Positions 1 through 11,972 of a stretch of DNA of 60,000 nucleotides are shown piece by piece. The translations under genes were made by a program, and so were the position numbers. The stretch is from contig NC_087078.1 of NCBI RefSeq assembly GCF_026151205.1, positions 12,323,118-12,383,117 of the forward strand, written 5' to 3'. Positions within the stretch are counted from its first letter, which is position 1. Every line of letters begins with the position of its first letter. The DNA comes from Bolinopsis microptera. Taxonomy: Eukaryota > Ctenophora > Tentaculata > Lobata > Bolinopsidae. Under the pieces are notes generated by a model, which worked only from the letters and a program-made list of their open reading frames with translations, had not been told where the DNA came from and did not search any database.

Positions 1-1
1 G

Positions 2-1726
2 AGACTTGGCAACTAGGGATGACAAGCTTATTCCCCGATAGTTCATTGGTTCGCTAAGGTCGCCCTTCTTTGGAATTGGTATGATGTTGGCAGTTGACCA
101 TTGGTCTGGTTTCTCACCTTTCAATAGAGCATTGTTACAGAAGTCTAAGACAATTTGATCAAGGTCGCATCGTTTTAAGACTTCTGGGGCTATGTTGTCG
201 TCACCCCATGCTTTCCCTTCCTTTATGCTGGACTTTGCTTTCCTGTACTCATCCAACGTAAACGGTTCTGTTCCGATATTCAGAGGTGGGTGGACTGGAT
301 CAATATCCTCTTCCGCGTTCTCTACCGTCGGTGGTGAGCCGAGAAGAGTAGCAAAATAGTCCTTCCATTTCTGAACCCTTTCCGTTGGTGAGTTTCCCTT
401 GATTTTGCCAGTATATGATGGAGCTTTACCTGTGATCTTGTTGATCATGGTCCAGCTTTTAGCATGTCTGCCCTGCCAACTTGCTTCCTCCAGTTCCCGG
501 ACCTGCCCCTCCAGCAGGTGCTCTTTGGCTGCTTGATAAGCATCGCCTAGCTTCTGTTTGCCCTCTTGAACAGCTATTCGGTTGTCTTCTGTAGCATCTG
601 AGTGGTATTTTATGCTACATTCCCTCAGCTTCAGCCTGGCAATCTCAACACTTGGAGTCGCTGAGATTTTACATCTTTTCTTTTTCTCCTTTTCAGGTAG
701 TAAAAGTCGAGAAGTTGTCCTATTCGCATCAATAAAGCATTGGTACCTTTCTGTTGCCGTCTGATCATCCTTTTCAAGTATGGAAAAGCGGTTTTTAACT
801 TCCACTGTGTACCTCTCTTGTAGAGCGATATCAGTTTTAAGTTTAGACCAGTCCAGAACCGGAGCCCTCTTCTCCGTCTTGCTTATCCGTAGACTAAGCT
901 TTACCCTTGCTACGACTACTCTGTGATCCGAGCCAATACTGTGGAAACTACCATATGCTTCGGAGTTCTTGACGGAGTTCCGCCATTTCTTCCGGCAAAT
1001 GATGAAGTCGATTTGAGATTTACTTTGACTCATATCTGAGAGATATGTCCAGAGTTTACCTCTTCGCTTCTGAAATCTGGTGTTTGTGATTTCTAGCTGT
1101 CGCTCCAACAGCATATCCTCTAGCAGTCTACCATTTCGGTTTGCTGGACCCTTGTGGAAGGATGTCCAGTTTCCTGATGATGAGACATGCGCATTGAGGT
1201 CTCCTACAACGAATAGTAAGTTGTGGGCTGGTATCTGGTCGATGGCACCACCAAGGCTGTCGTAGTAGTTTTCTGCTTCGTCGACAGTCGCCCCCTCTGT
1301 CGGGCTATAAGTCACAATAACAGTTGTGACCGGGTTCCCTGCAAAGTTGGCTACCATCGTCCTCCTGTCATGTGAGTATACACTAATCAATGAGTTGAAT
1401 ACTGTCTTTTTGTCCAAGACAATACCAACCCCACCAGCAGCCGCCCCATTGCTGGTTCTCCATGCCGAAGTTGTTATGAGGTGAGAGCTTCCAAGATCTT
1501 GATACTCGATTTCAGTGCTATGTACTACCCGATGCTCCTGAATGCCCAAAATATGTACGCCACTATCCCTCATGCATACACCCAGCTCATCCCTCTTGTA
1601 TTGTTCTCTTATTGTTCGTACATTAAGAGTTCCTACAAGAATTTCCTTCTGGCCACGTAGTAGTAGGGTACCAGCCTTTGAAAGAGTTGGAGCAGGAGAT
1701 TTGGGTGTGACCCGCCGGTCGAGAGA
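2..1726 (-). mobile_element. Non-LTR retrotransposon ORF2 fragment (endonuclease + start of RT)
   Basis: One open frame of about 575 codons runs on the minus strand from 1726 to the left edge without a stop, so its C-terminal part lies outside the window. Reading from its N-terminus, it has the APE-type endonuclease signatures LNVRTI, GIQEHR (catalytic Glu), VGDLNAH (Asp/Asn), IDFIIC and GSDHRVV (catalytic His). A linker follows, then the start of a reverse transcriptase: EGKAWGDDNIAPEVLK, WSTANIIPIPKKGD and NYRGISLSSL. This order is that of APE-class LINE elements. The endonuclease copies genomic target sites and the RT primes on the nick. The first in-frame ATG lies inside the endonuclease, so the 5' end is probably truncated or begins elsewhere. 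The long intact frame suggests a fairly young insertion. The clade is not assigned. Confidence 0.9.
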
Positions 1727-2229
1727 TTAAGGTGTGTGCCCGAGGTAAATACCCCACACACCATGTGTTGAGTCTACGGCGGCGCCCGGCCAATAGGCAG
1801 GTCACAAATTGTTTTGCCAGACTTGTATAACCGCATCATAGTACTCAAGCGAACAACCATCCCCCTGTTCGCTAGGGCCGTTACTGCAGAAAGCCTCACG
1901 TCTAGAACAATTGATCATTTGTCGCTCCTGATCCTAGAGCATCCTTGTCTCGTTACTTGTCACATGCACTTTTTCTAAAGAGGAACTGTATAGTGATATA
2001 CAGAAAGAAAATCTGTAGTAGATTTTCAAAGGCGACTGATAATATTGCGGACGCCACACCAACAATATGACAACCATACCATAATCCAACATTCCCATGC
2101 ACCTTTATAGTTTAGAGTGCTTAGCACTATCCCAACTGCCAATATATTGCCAAAACGTTTTTGTCCAACAGAAATGCCAACTATAGTTATAGTGTTATAC
2201 ACTGTGCCTCAAATTATTTGATCAAAGCC
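1727..2229. other. No gene seen; flank of the retrotransposon
   Basis: This stretch lies upstream of the minus-strand endonuclease frame. It could hold the 5' part of the element or ordinary host DNA. Stops occur in every frame I checked and I recognise no motif. Confidence 0.5.
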
Positions 2230-2700
2230 GAGGATGTGTGGGATGGTAGGCCGGTATATGTAGTGTAGTGCTGACACCTAACTAGGACTGAGTGCAGTAG
2301 GACGGTAGAATGCAAGTGTGGAAGTGAGGATGTGGGATGGTAGGCCGGTATATGTAGTGTAGTGCTGACACCTAACTAGGACTGAGTGCAGTAGGACGGT
2401 AGAATGCAAGTGTGGAAGTGAGGATGTGGGATGGTAGGCCGGTATATGTAGTGTAGTGCTGACACCTAACTAGGACTGAGTGCAGTAGGACGGTAGAATG
2501 CAAGTGTGGAAGTGAGGATGTGGGATGGTAGGCCGGTATATGTAGTGTAGTGCTGACACCTAACTAGGACTGAGTGCAGTAGGACGGTAGAATGCAAGTG
2601 TGGAAGTGAGGATGTGGGATGGTAGGCCGGTATATGTAGTGTAGTGCTGACACCTAACTAGGACTGAGTGCAGTAGGACGGTAGAATGCAAGTGTGGAAG
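2230..2700. repeat. Five-copy tandem minisatellite, 94-bp unit
   Basis: A 94-bp unit beginning with GAGGATGTGGGATGG and ending with GCAAGTGTGGAAGT is repeated five times, with starts at about 2230, 2326, 2420, 2514 and 2608. The copies look identical except for a 2-bp insertion in the first (GTGTGGG instead of GTGGG). Such identity implies recent expansion or homogenisation. It is not coding. Confidence 0.95.
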
Positions 2701-2920
2701 TAGTAATTTAAATTAATTTAAACTTAATAACGATCTCTTCATGACTGAGGAGCTAATATAACGACGATACACGATGATTCTTGTTTTCACACAATATGAG
2801 AGTCATCAAAAGCATTTATATAGTTGGGCCATCTCCAGTTTTCGAATCCAACAATATCATAATATTGTGATTCGTTATAGAAAGTTGTTTGAGTTTTTTT
2901 GTATATGGAAACATTTGTAG

Positions 2921-5900
2921 GTGGCGTGCAGCAATTGGAAAAGACTTATTCTGCGTTTGAGGAATGTCACCGACGAGAAGAAACTTTCCTACCCTCATGT
3001 CATGAGCGATTTTAAACGTTTGGTAAGAAATAATTTACGATTTCCTGAAGGAGATGAAAACATTCGTTATTTAATATTGTCTACTCCTAGCTATAGCCAG
3101 TGATCTTTTTATTTTTGCGATCAAGATGAAGCAAGAATGTCAAAATTTTCTTCATTTCATAAAAGTTATCTCTGACCAAGATGCTGGTGATTTTCGTCGA
3201 GCAGTATTTAATGCATCACGAAGACTTAGTTAAGTAGAAAGTTCTATTTCTAACATTTTAGGCAGCTTTTTGAACATAATTAACATAATATGGTTACAAG
3301 AGAATCCTGTAACCATATTTTGTTAATTATGTTCAATAAGCTGCCTTAAATGAAAAAATTCGGTTACAACTCCATTTTATTATTGAAGCCTCGTTGCAAT
3401 GTATAAGTTTATAAGTTTGTTTGAAAATCGGATTTAGATTAAGCTCAAAGGTACAGTATCCCTTTCAAGTCAAACTTAAAATACTACAATTTTTGGGTAA
3501 TAAGATCTGTATCACTAATCACTATCATACTAAGAATGAATAACCCTTACATGATCAACCGTGACGTCACAAAACATTGGAACCATAACATTAACTGCTG
3601 AAACCTCCAGTCACAAATCTCTGGGATCCTAAACAGGGACCTAATTCAGAGCAAACAAAAGAAATTTCGCAGTAATTAGAGTCGCAGTTATAACAAACAA
3701 GTGGGCTAATTAGGTTACATGCTTGTAGCACATAGACAACAAAAGGCAGTGGTTCTCTTCAAGTTTGGCACACAGCTGCATGGTCGTTTAAAACGGTTAA
3801 TGCCGGAAACCACTTGACTTCCCGTGAATGACCATAACAATTAGATACTATATTTGAATCAATTACCCAGGATTACGAAACTCCCCCTCTTGATCAGGCA
3901 TCGTGTGAAGCTGTGAATCCTCGCTAACATAAGAAACAAGAGTTTAATCACGCACATTACGACCTCATCTCACGTGATATCCACAGGTTGATCTGCCCAG
4001 AACAGAATGGAGGTCAGTGCTCCAGGATTACGGATACTACAAGTTCGCGTTTGTCAGGAACCCGTGGACGCGACTTGTTAGCGCCTACGTGGATAGGTTT
4101 ACTAGATACGACAAGTGGTGGTATGGCTACATTCAACAGTAAGTAAAAGTGTAGCTAAAAGAGCGCCGCGCATAGGGAGTGGAGGGCCAACTGTCATGTA
4201 AACAGTAAGTACGGTAAAAAGTCTCAACAGCCAGAAATCCTGTAATTGGTTACTAAAACTTATTTACTAACCGGACATCATTTGAAAACTTTTATATTGA
4301 CGCATGTTTTAATTTAAGTGTTATAAGCATTAAATATGGAGCCAAGTTTAGAGCTATTAATAAAATATCATAAACGCTTACCTGGGAACCCAGGCTATTA
4401 TATTATGCTGATAATGATATATAGTAAGGGGAAAAGTGGTCGATTTAAGGGTTCCGTTGGATTTGAATGTTCACAAGGATTTCTCAACGGAATATGGTAG
4501 TTAGGACCCCTACGAACATAATTAGACTTGTTGCCAATTTTGTATCTCAACAGATACACCACTTTTACCACTTTTTACCACCTTTGTACCACTTTTCTGG
4601 TTTGCCAAATATCTTTAGTTGTGAACGTCGTAGAAGGCTGAAAATTAACCTAGAATGTTTATCTTATCAAGGAGTAAAACTTTTGTATCAAAAAATTTTT
4701 ACATTGGACAATCAGCTAATTGGATAATTACCAATTAGTTAATCACCAAAAAAAGTGAAAATTTTTATTGGCTCAAAATGATTGAAATCGTTTGAAACAC
4801 GGAGAAATGTAGTTTTTAGAAAAACTTCAAAAATTGTTCACTTAAAATTTTTTTTCGAGACTTAAAAAAAAAGTTTGAAAATTTGAAAATATTTTTTTCC
4901 GCCAAAAGTGATCGAATTGCATGAAACGTGGATAAAAATGCCTTGCAGAAAAATTTCGAAGATTTTTAGATTGAGGAATACTAAAATCATCAATATTTGA
5001 AGTTGGAGTTCAGTAAATCTCGACATATTTTAGTAATTAGGAATAGCTTAGCGGAAAGGGCTGGACCTGAAAAAGGTTAACCACACAATATTAGAGTTTC
5101 GTAACTAATTACAATACAGCTTTATCAAATTCCACATAAAGAAACAGCACAAAAGGACCATTTAAGATCGAACCGATTTTACCTGCTGTACTATCATTTT
5201 ATTGATTTCAATGAACAAAACCTCTGTCAATCTTGCCAATCTATACCGGGTATCTGAATGTACCGGACCTCTTATTTACCTCTATAATTAGACCCAGTTG
5301 TGCAAGAAATGCGATTTCTCACAGGGGTTTCTTTAAACTGTGCACTTTTTATCACTCTCGCAACTCGCAAGAGGCCTGGTATTATAGGGATTAGGGGGGG
5401 GGGGGGGGTATAGGAAGCGAGTGTAAATATACCTTCCATCATCCATTGTGGCTTTTTTGTATTGTGAATGCGCATGCCGCTTCGTTTGCTATGCCATATA
5501 CCTCGAATAACCCCCATATGTCATTGCCAGGGTCGGGATAGAGCTGGAGATAGCATTGAAAAGTTGCTAGAAATAGCTAGATTTAGAGTAAACTGGTGGT
5601 AGCTGGGTGGTGCTAGCATGGATGTAGCAGAACGTAGCTACACGGGGTTTCATTGGAGTTGGTTATTTTAATGGCCAAAGAGTGCCGGAACTAAAGTTAC
5701 TTAAGATTGCAGTTTAGGGGCAGTGTAAACCACGGTGTAGTCAGGGACACAGAGCTACAGTGCAGGAGTACTGCAATAGAACAGTGCAAATGATACAGTC
5801 TGCAACAGTAAAACGCCGACGAAGCTAGACTTAGAGTGAACTGATGGAAGCTGGGTGGTGCTAAAATGGAGGTAGCAGAACGTACTACATGATGAAAACA

Positions 5901-8604
5901 GGAAAACTAAGGCTGGTTGAGACCTAAAAAGATGTGAATCTGTCCTGATAGATCCAGTGAAGAGCGAGTAGCGAAGAGTTTGATCACTAACCTAAAGCTC
6001 TAAAGAAGAAGAGGGCTAAAGAGACTCACTTTTATCAATAAATCCGGTACGGCAAGGTCTTTAGCCTTGATAAGAAGATACCATGAAGTAATTCATGCAG
6101 AAAAGTCGATTTATATAAAGGGTTTCGTTGGATCTAAAAAGGGTGGGTCAGTCTCTCTGTTTTCATAAGATTCTGATGAAATGCTGTTAAGCTCAGGACG
6201 GTGATCTTAATAGGTCGGATAGCTGTATCTGGTTGCTTCCAGCCCACCCTTGTCGCTTGAAAATAAGTTCTCACCCCACCTCTTCCAAAAATACAGTTAC
6301 CAGAGCAGGAAACTCTTCTTCCTCCTCTTCTTTCAACACAAACACAATCAGGTTCCAGCTACTCTCCTCCTCTGCAGCCACAATCTTATCTCCTTCTTCG
6401 GAGTTTTACTGTTGCAGACTGTATCACTTGCACTGTTCTTTTGCAGTACTCCTGCACTGTAGCTCTGTGTCCCTGACTACACCGTGGTTTACACTGCCCC
6501 TAAACTGCAATCTTAAGTAACTTTAGTTCCGGCACTCTTTGGCCATTAAAATAACCAACTCCAATGAAACCCCGTGTAGCTACGTTCTGCTACATCCATG
6601 CTAGCACCACCCAGCTACCACCAGTTTACTCTAAATCTAGCTATTTCTAGCAACTTTTCAATGCTATCTCCAGCTCTATCCCGACCCTGGCAATGACATA
6701 TGGGGGTTATTCGAGGTATATGGCATAGCAAACGAAGCGGCATGCGCATACAATACCCCCCCCCCCCCCCCCCCCCCCCCCCTATAATACCAGGCCTCTT
6801 GCGAGTTGCGAGAGTGATAAAAAGTGCACAGTTTAAAGAAACCGCTGTGAGAAATCGCATTTCTTGCACAACTGGGTCTAATTATAGAGGTAAATAAGAG
6901 GTCCGGTACATTCAGATACCCGGTATAGATTGGCAAGATTGACAGAGGTTTTGATCATTGAAATCAATAAAATGATAGTACAGCAGGTAAAATCGATTCG
7001 ATCTTAAATGGTCCTTTTGTGCTGTTTCTTTATGTGGAATTTGATAAAGCTGTATTGTAATTAGTTATGAAACTCTAATATTGTGTGGTTAACCTTTTTC
7101 AGGTCCAGCCCTTTCCGCTAAGCTATTCCTAATTACTAAAATATGTCGAGATTTACTGAACTCCAACTTCAAATATTGATGATTTTAGTATTCCCCAATC
7201 TAAAAATCTTCGAAGTTTTTCTGCAAAGCATTTTTATCCACGTTTCATGCAATTCGATCACTTTTGGCGGAAAAAAATATTTTCAAATTTTCAAACTTTT
7301 TTTTTGAAGTCTCGAAAAAAAATTTTAAGTGAAAAATTGTTGAAGTTTTTCTAAAAACTACATTTCTCCGTGTTTCAAACGATTTAAATCATTTTAAGCC
7401 AATAAAAAATTTTCACTTTTTTTGGTGATTAACTAATTGGTAATTATCCAATTAGCTGATTGTCCGATGTAAAAATTTTGGATACAAAAGTTTTACTCCT
7501 TGATAAGATAAAAATTCTAGGTTAATTTGCAGCCTTCTATGATGTTCACAACTAAAGATATTTGGCAAACCAGAAAGGTGGTACAAAGGTGGTAAAAAGT
7601 GGTAAAAGTGGTGTTTCCGTTGAGATACAAAATTGGCAACAAGTCTAATTATGTTCTTAGGGGTCCTAACTACCATATTCCGTTGAGAAATCCTTGTGAA
7701 CATTCGAATCCAACGGAATGCCACTTTTCCCCTTACTAATAGATGAACAATAAACATATTATAGAGATTCGGCGTAGTGACAGGCTGAATGACAGGCTGA
7801 GCGCCGCCCAGTAACATAAACGCATGAACACGGTTTCGCAAATGCCAAGTTGTAACAGTAAAAACCTGCCAAGTCAAAGCAGTAACTCCCTGCCTCTAGG
7901 TCAGAAGGTAAAAGGATGATAAAGAACCACCGACCTGGAGCCTCCCAAGCTGAGATAAATAGCGGCAGTGACGTCAGGTTCGGGGAGTTTGTCAGTGATA
8001 TCCTGGACCATCAGAGAGATGCTCCGAATAAAACAGTAACCACGGTTAGTTCATGTAGTTACAACTTGCAGTTTATCGAGATTAATAATTGTAATGTCCA
8101 AATTTCTATATTTTCAACTAGTCTTCAACTGATTAGATTTGGAATTTGGTTTTTATCATAAACAGAACTTAACGATTGATATTAAATATTCTTCTTGAAC
8201 TATGAAGTAGATGTATAATACATTAAAAACTCAATCGTCAAATCTTGAACCGAATCACAAGTTCATAATATACACAACCTCGCCAGAAACTGAACGAGCA
8301 CTGGAACGCCCAGTTCTTCATAGCAGGTCTGTGCCACCCGTGGCTAGAGTATGATTACATCGGTCGGTATGAGGACCTGGACACAGCTTCACTTGATGTC
8401 TTCCAGCATGTTAACCTCCCTCAGTATATAGACAGTTTCCCTAAACCCTCCCGGAATAGCTCAACAGTGAGACGAGCTTCACTGGAGTATTCTTTGCTTG
8501 ATTCGGAGTTGTTAGCAAATCTATCAATACAATTAAAACCAGATTTGGAAATGTTGGGGTATGGGGCCCCGGTTGAGTTGTCTCACATCCTTCCTGAGAC
8601 TTGA
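2921..8604 (+). CDS. Carbohydrate sulfotransferase (Sulfotransfer_2-type), 3' four exons
   Basis: The exons are 2921-3022, 3987-4138, 7900-8044 and 8287-8604. All junctions are GT-AG with matching phases (0, 2, 0), giving 238 residues and a stop at 8602-8604. Exon 1 carries VACSNWKR, the 5'-phosphosulfate loop typical of these enzymes. Exon 2 carries FAFVRNPWTRLVSAYVDRF, the 3'-phosphate binding Arg/Ser motif. Exons 3 and 4 add FGEFVSDILDH, LNEHWNAQ and YDYIGRYEDLD, then the usual C-terminal LKPDLEMLGY. The family is made of type II Golgi membrane enzymes that move sulfate from PAPS to glycan sugars. The N-terminal exons with the membrane anchor and stem are missing, probably off the left edge or displaced by the retrotransposon. 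Acceptor sugar cannot be read from sequence. A candidate AATAAA lies at 8810. Confidence 0.88.
3258..3348. repeat. Short inverted repeat (hairpin) in sulfotransferase intron
   Basis: Two arms of roughly 38 bp (left begins TTAGGCAGCTTTTTGAACAT, right ends with its near complement ATAAGCTGCCTTAA) flank a loop of about 10 bp. It looks like a small foldback or MITE remnant inside the first intron. Confidence 0.8.
4423..7737. mobile_element. 3.3-kb inverted-repeat (foldback-like) element in sulfotransferase intron
   Basis: The outer ends read AGTAAGGGGAAAAGTGG inward from 4423 and, on the complement, from 7737. The arms (about 4423-5824 and 6394-7737) are highly similar reverse complements of about 1.35-1.4 kb, separated by a loop of about 570 bp. 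The loop begins with a second, degenerate copy (5825-5885) of the arm segment at 5583-5640. Homopolymer runs sit at mirrored places, 15 G at 5394-5408 and 27 C at 6756-6782. No transposase frame is visible and I see no clear target-site duplication. The element fills most of the intron between sulfotransferase exons 2 and 3. It resembles foldback transposons, but an inverted duplication is an alternative. Confidence 0.85.
6756..6782. repeat. Poly-C tract (27 nt)
   Basis: An uninterrupted run of 27 C lies in the right arm of the foldback-like element. Its mirror in the left arm is a 15-G run at 5394-5408, so the tract length differs by 12 between otherwise similar arms. Confidence 0.95.
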
Positions 8605-8936
8605 GTTTGTTTTACTGATATAACAGTTTAATTTTAAAGTATGGGAAAGAAGACACAGCGATATGAGTATCCATAATGAAAAACACATTAATTCAATTGT
8701 TATTAAATAGTAATATCCATTCATCAATTATCAAAATACAAAACCATCGATATTTTGTGTGTATAGATTTAAATTTACTATAAAACGAAGTACTGCAAAC
8801 TACAATTACAATAAACGACGTCTCTTTTGTGAGTTAAAAACTATTTTTCCGTTTCCAAAAGCTATTGAAAAGATTTCCGCTACATTAACTAACCTCGTCG
8901 AATTTCAACAAAATCGACTTTAAGTTATAATTTTAA
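8605..8936. other. Convergent 3' flank between two genes
   Basis: This short interval separates the stop of the sulfotransferase (plus) from the stop of the unknown two-exon gene (minus). It is AT-rich and contains AATAAA at about 8810-8815 on the plus strand, a plausible poly(A) signal for the sulfotransferase. Nothing else is seen. Confidence 0.5.
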
Positions 8937-10294
8937 TCATCCAGGTTTTTCGCATGTCATTTTGTTGGAGATATGAATATTCATAGGAGGTTTTACCACG
9001 ATCAGCATTTCCTCAACTATTTTGTCCATCTCACCGTAATGGAGTGAGGGCATTGATCTTGATGCCGGTAATGTTGCCCCAAACGATCGTGTTTTTGATC
9101 TCATAGACCTCTTTAATGTCTTCTTTATGTCATTCTTGAAGTCTTCCGTTGATGCTACAGATGGGAAGAGACTGATGGTGGAAAGTTTGTTTTCGTTGTT
9201 GAGGTTGATTTGGCTGATGGTTTTAACCTCGCAGGACGTGCTCACGAATGTGTTGCTCCGGTTTAGGAAGTCTTCCTCCCGGAATTTAATCTTCGAATCT
9301 GGTGGTTGAATTAAGTTACGGATATTTGCATTGTGTAACAAATTAATCTAGGTTTGATTAACTGGACATTATCCTGGACCGGATCCGGTCAGTTCTTTTT
9401 GATTAAGTGGAGACCCTGGTCATCAAAATAGTGTGCAAGTAAAATTCGAATTATTTTATTTTTTGGAAGGTAAACTTTGATGGAAAGTAGTATTTGAAGT
9501 GTGCTCGACTCCTATTAGGTGCAATATTATGGTTATTTTGAGAACCAATACTGAATAGAGTAAAGAATAAGCTTTATAGAAGTATATAAAGTATATATAC
9601 TTTATTTTATGTATAAAATAAAACATTCTTATTTGCTTTTTTGAAGATGAAATTGGGAAAAATTGAGGCTAACACAATTGGGGACTTATGGGATTATTTG
9701 CCCAGAGTTAACCTGTATTAAATGTGATAATTTATATCAAATGTAATGCTAAGGTATATTTCAAGTTAAAAATGGTGATGGGGCTTACATTTCAAAACTA
9801 CTTTTAAGCTTAATTGGTCCTCATTTGAGGATTGAAAATTGATACAAAAATGAAAATGCTGTAGGTTCTTTCAGATGCTATCTAAAAATACCAAAATCAA
9901 ATACGGACGTGGCAAGTCCTAAATATCACGGTTATAAAACGATCTTTATGTCTAGAATAAGGTTATTTGAAGGCTAATGCAAAGGAAAGGTTTTTATCAT
10001 TTCATCTTGATGAAAATGCGTGAAAATTTTGCTTACGTATTGATGCTTCGTGGCATTTTGGGAAACAGAGAACAAACTTTTTGGTTTTGGGATGTTTCGG
10101 ACCAGGATCTTAGTTTTCTTTGTTATGTTGTCTATCAAACCTTTTCTGTCAGCTGATAGCCTCATCTGCAAGCAGGAAAGATCGGGAAGCGAGTACTTCA
10201 AGCACTTTTTACTAGATTTGAAGATAGCACCCGCCTCATCATACACAACAAACTTCCTTTCAAACCTCGCATCATGCAGATCCAAATTATCCAT
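8937..10294 (-). CDS. Unrecognised two-exon protein (about 222 aa)
   Basis: Exon 1 runs from 10294 to 10037 and exon 2 from 9347 to 8937, on the minus strand. The 689-bp intron has a good GTAAGC donor and a CTAG acceptor, both in phase 0. The chosen start is the first ATG in the frame (MDNLDLHDARFERK). The frame stays open a few codons upstream, where a CAG sits just before the ATG, so an upstream exon is possible. I do not recognise the product. It is basic and polar, with KKTKILVRNIPKPKSLFSVS in exon 1 and a Ser/Arg-rich segment (LKRSMRSKTRSFGATLPASR) in exon 2. No signal peptide, membrane segment or known domain is seen. It is convergent with the sulfotransferase gene and divergent from the giant filamin gene. 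Confidence 0.5.
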
Positions 10295-10315
10295 ACTGAT
10301 CAATATACGACACAA

Positions 10316-11972
10316 TCACAAAGCACTCAATAAAACTAGGTCATGATAACTAACAATGAGGATCAGTGTTGAGCGTTATCGGCAGATTTTAGGGGAAGTG
10401 TACTGGTTCAATTTAAGAACAATTCCAGCCACGAGTCCAGTGCCAATTGGAGGACTGTGATTGGTCCACCTTCTTCACGTGTTATCGGAAAGATAACGAG
10501 AGTGGACAGAACTGCACGTGCAGATTTAAAACAGACTGAGATTGCTTGCTAGTTTTATTTCTTCAAGCACGGTCCAGATATATGTGGTCGGTTAAAAAGA
10601 TGATGATGCACGCTGTGTGGAGTACGTTATGGATGAAGCTCGCACTTTAACTCTAACTGCTTCCAATCAAAGTTTAAAGTGATTTAAAGTGAACCTTGTT
10701 AGCGGTCCAGACAGCGAGCATGTGTTTATACAAGTGTGGTAATTCTTGTGGTAATTCTTGCGGTATTTCTTGTGAGATTGAATGTAATTCTATCACAAAT
10801 AGTGAATTGTGATCGGACCAAACCACAAACTGTCCTTGCACTGTTTTCAGGTTAGCAAATGGTGGTGGCTTGTGGCTCTTAAATCAGATCAATAGGTCTA
10901 GCTAGCCAAGTCTTGGGTAAGCATAGATTCTTTCCACAATACCTACTCGCTAATTCTTCAAGAGCGTGTAATCTCAATTCGCTATGCTCAATGGACTTTT
11001 AAATGTTATGCAACATGAAATTTATTTTTGGATTAGTACTAAACAGTATATAATTTAAAGTTTTATTAACATTCCTTTGCTTTATGTTTATGAGAAATAT
11101 TCAATTGCCTTTTGAACTCCTTATCATAACACGAACATATTGCAACGGTAAATCCCTTACCGCAGAAATTTATACTGGACAATATTTTCTTAAATAAAAA
11201 GACCAAGGAATGATGAACGTAAAACAGTAAATTGAGAATGATAATTTCTCATTCAGAGAATTTCGTAATTCTGTTTCTTTGGTTAATGATAGTATGAAAG
11301 TAAGAAATCATACATTTTAAACTAAATACAACACTACAAATCTATTACATTTATTGAGAATTATGTAATATAACGTGATGGAAATATTGTAAACGAGCAT
11401 ATCCTGTCCAAACCCAGGATGCACTACATGAATAATTCGTTGTTACTTTGTTTGAAAAGCATTAATACACAAAAGTCTCCAGCAAAGACAGACAGCATTT
11501 GTTTATCAGAGAGATTGTCAGCTCGGCAAACTACTGTTAAAGTTACTTGGTTGTGTGAAATCATCTCTTGGAATTAATTTGTTAATTACATCCAATGATT
11601 CTGAATTGTTGCTTAACCAGATAATATTGAATTTTTATTTGAAATTTAGCATTTATTTTTAATAATTAATTTGCAGAAAAGTAAACCTTATTATCTCTTT
11701 GTTATATTATGTAGACATGTATTATACAACGCTGGGACGTTAACAATTCTGGATGGGTAAAGGGTATCGCGAAAAAACCGCACAATCTTTGTCCTTATCA
11801 GAATCGGTTCGTAGCTTTTAATCAGAATCAGTTTGATTTATTAGTGCAAATTTCAGCAAATTTCTTTATAAACTGAAGACGATCGTGTACAATCATAATA
11901 ATAAATAATGTTTTTGTATGCATGATTTAACTCTTAACATATTTAAATCATTTGCAACAGAGAAAGTATTCA
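10316..11972. other. Divergent upstream region, no coding exon seen
   Basis: About 1.65 kb lies between the start of the unknown minus-strand gene and the first identified coding exon of the filamin gene. It is AT-rich and could hold promoters and non-coding 5' exons for both genes. I cannot point to a convincing promoter element or coding exon in it. Confidence 0.4.

Noticed and set aside
7452-7877. 141-residue minus-strand frame
   Set aside because: Most of it lies in the right arm of the inverted-repeat element, and the mirrored frame at 4467-4727 has a different length. No domain or codon signal was seen.
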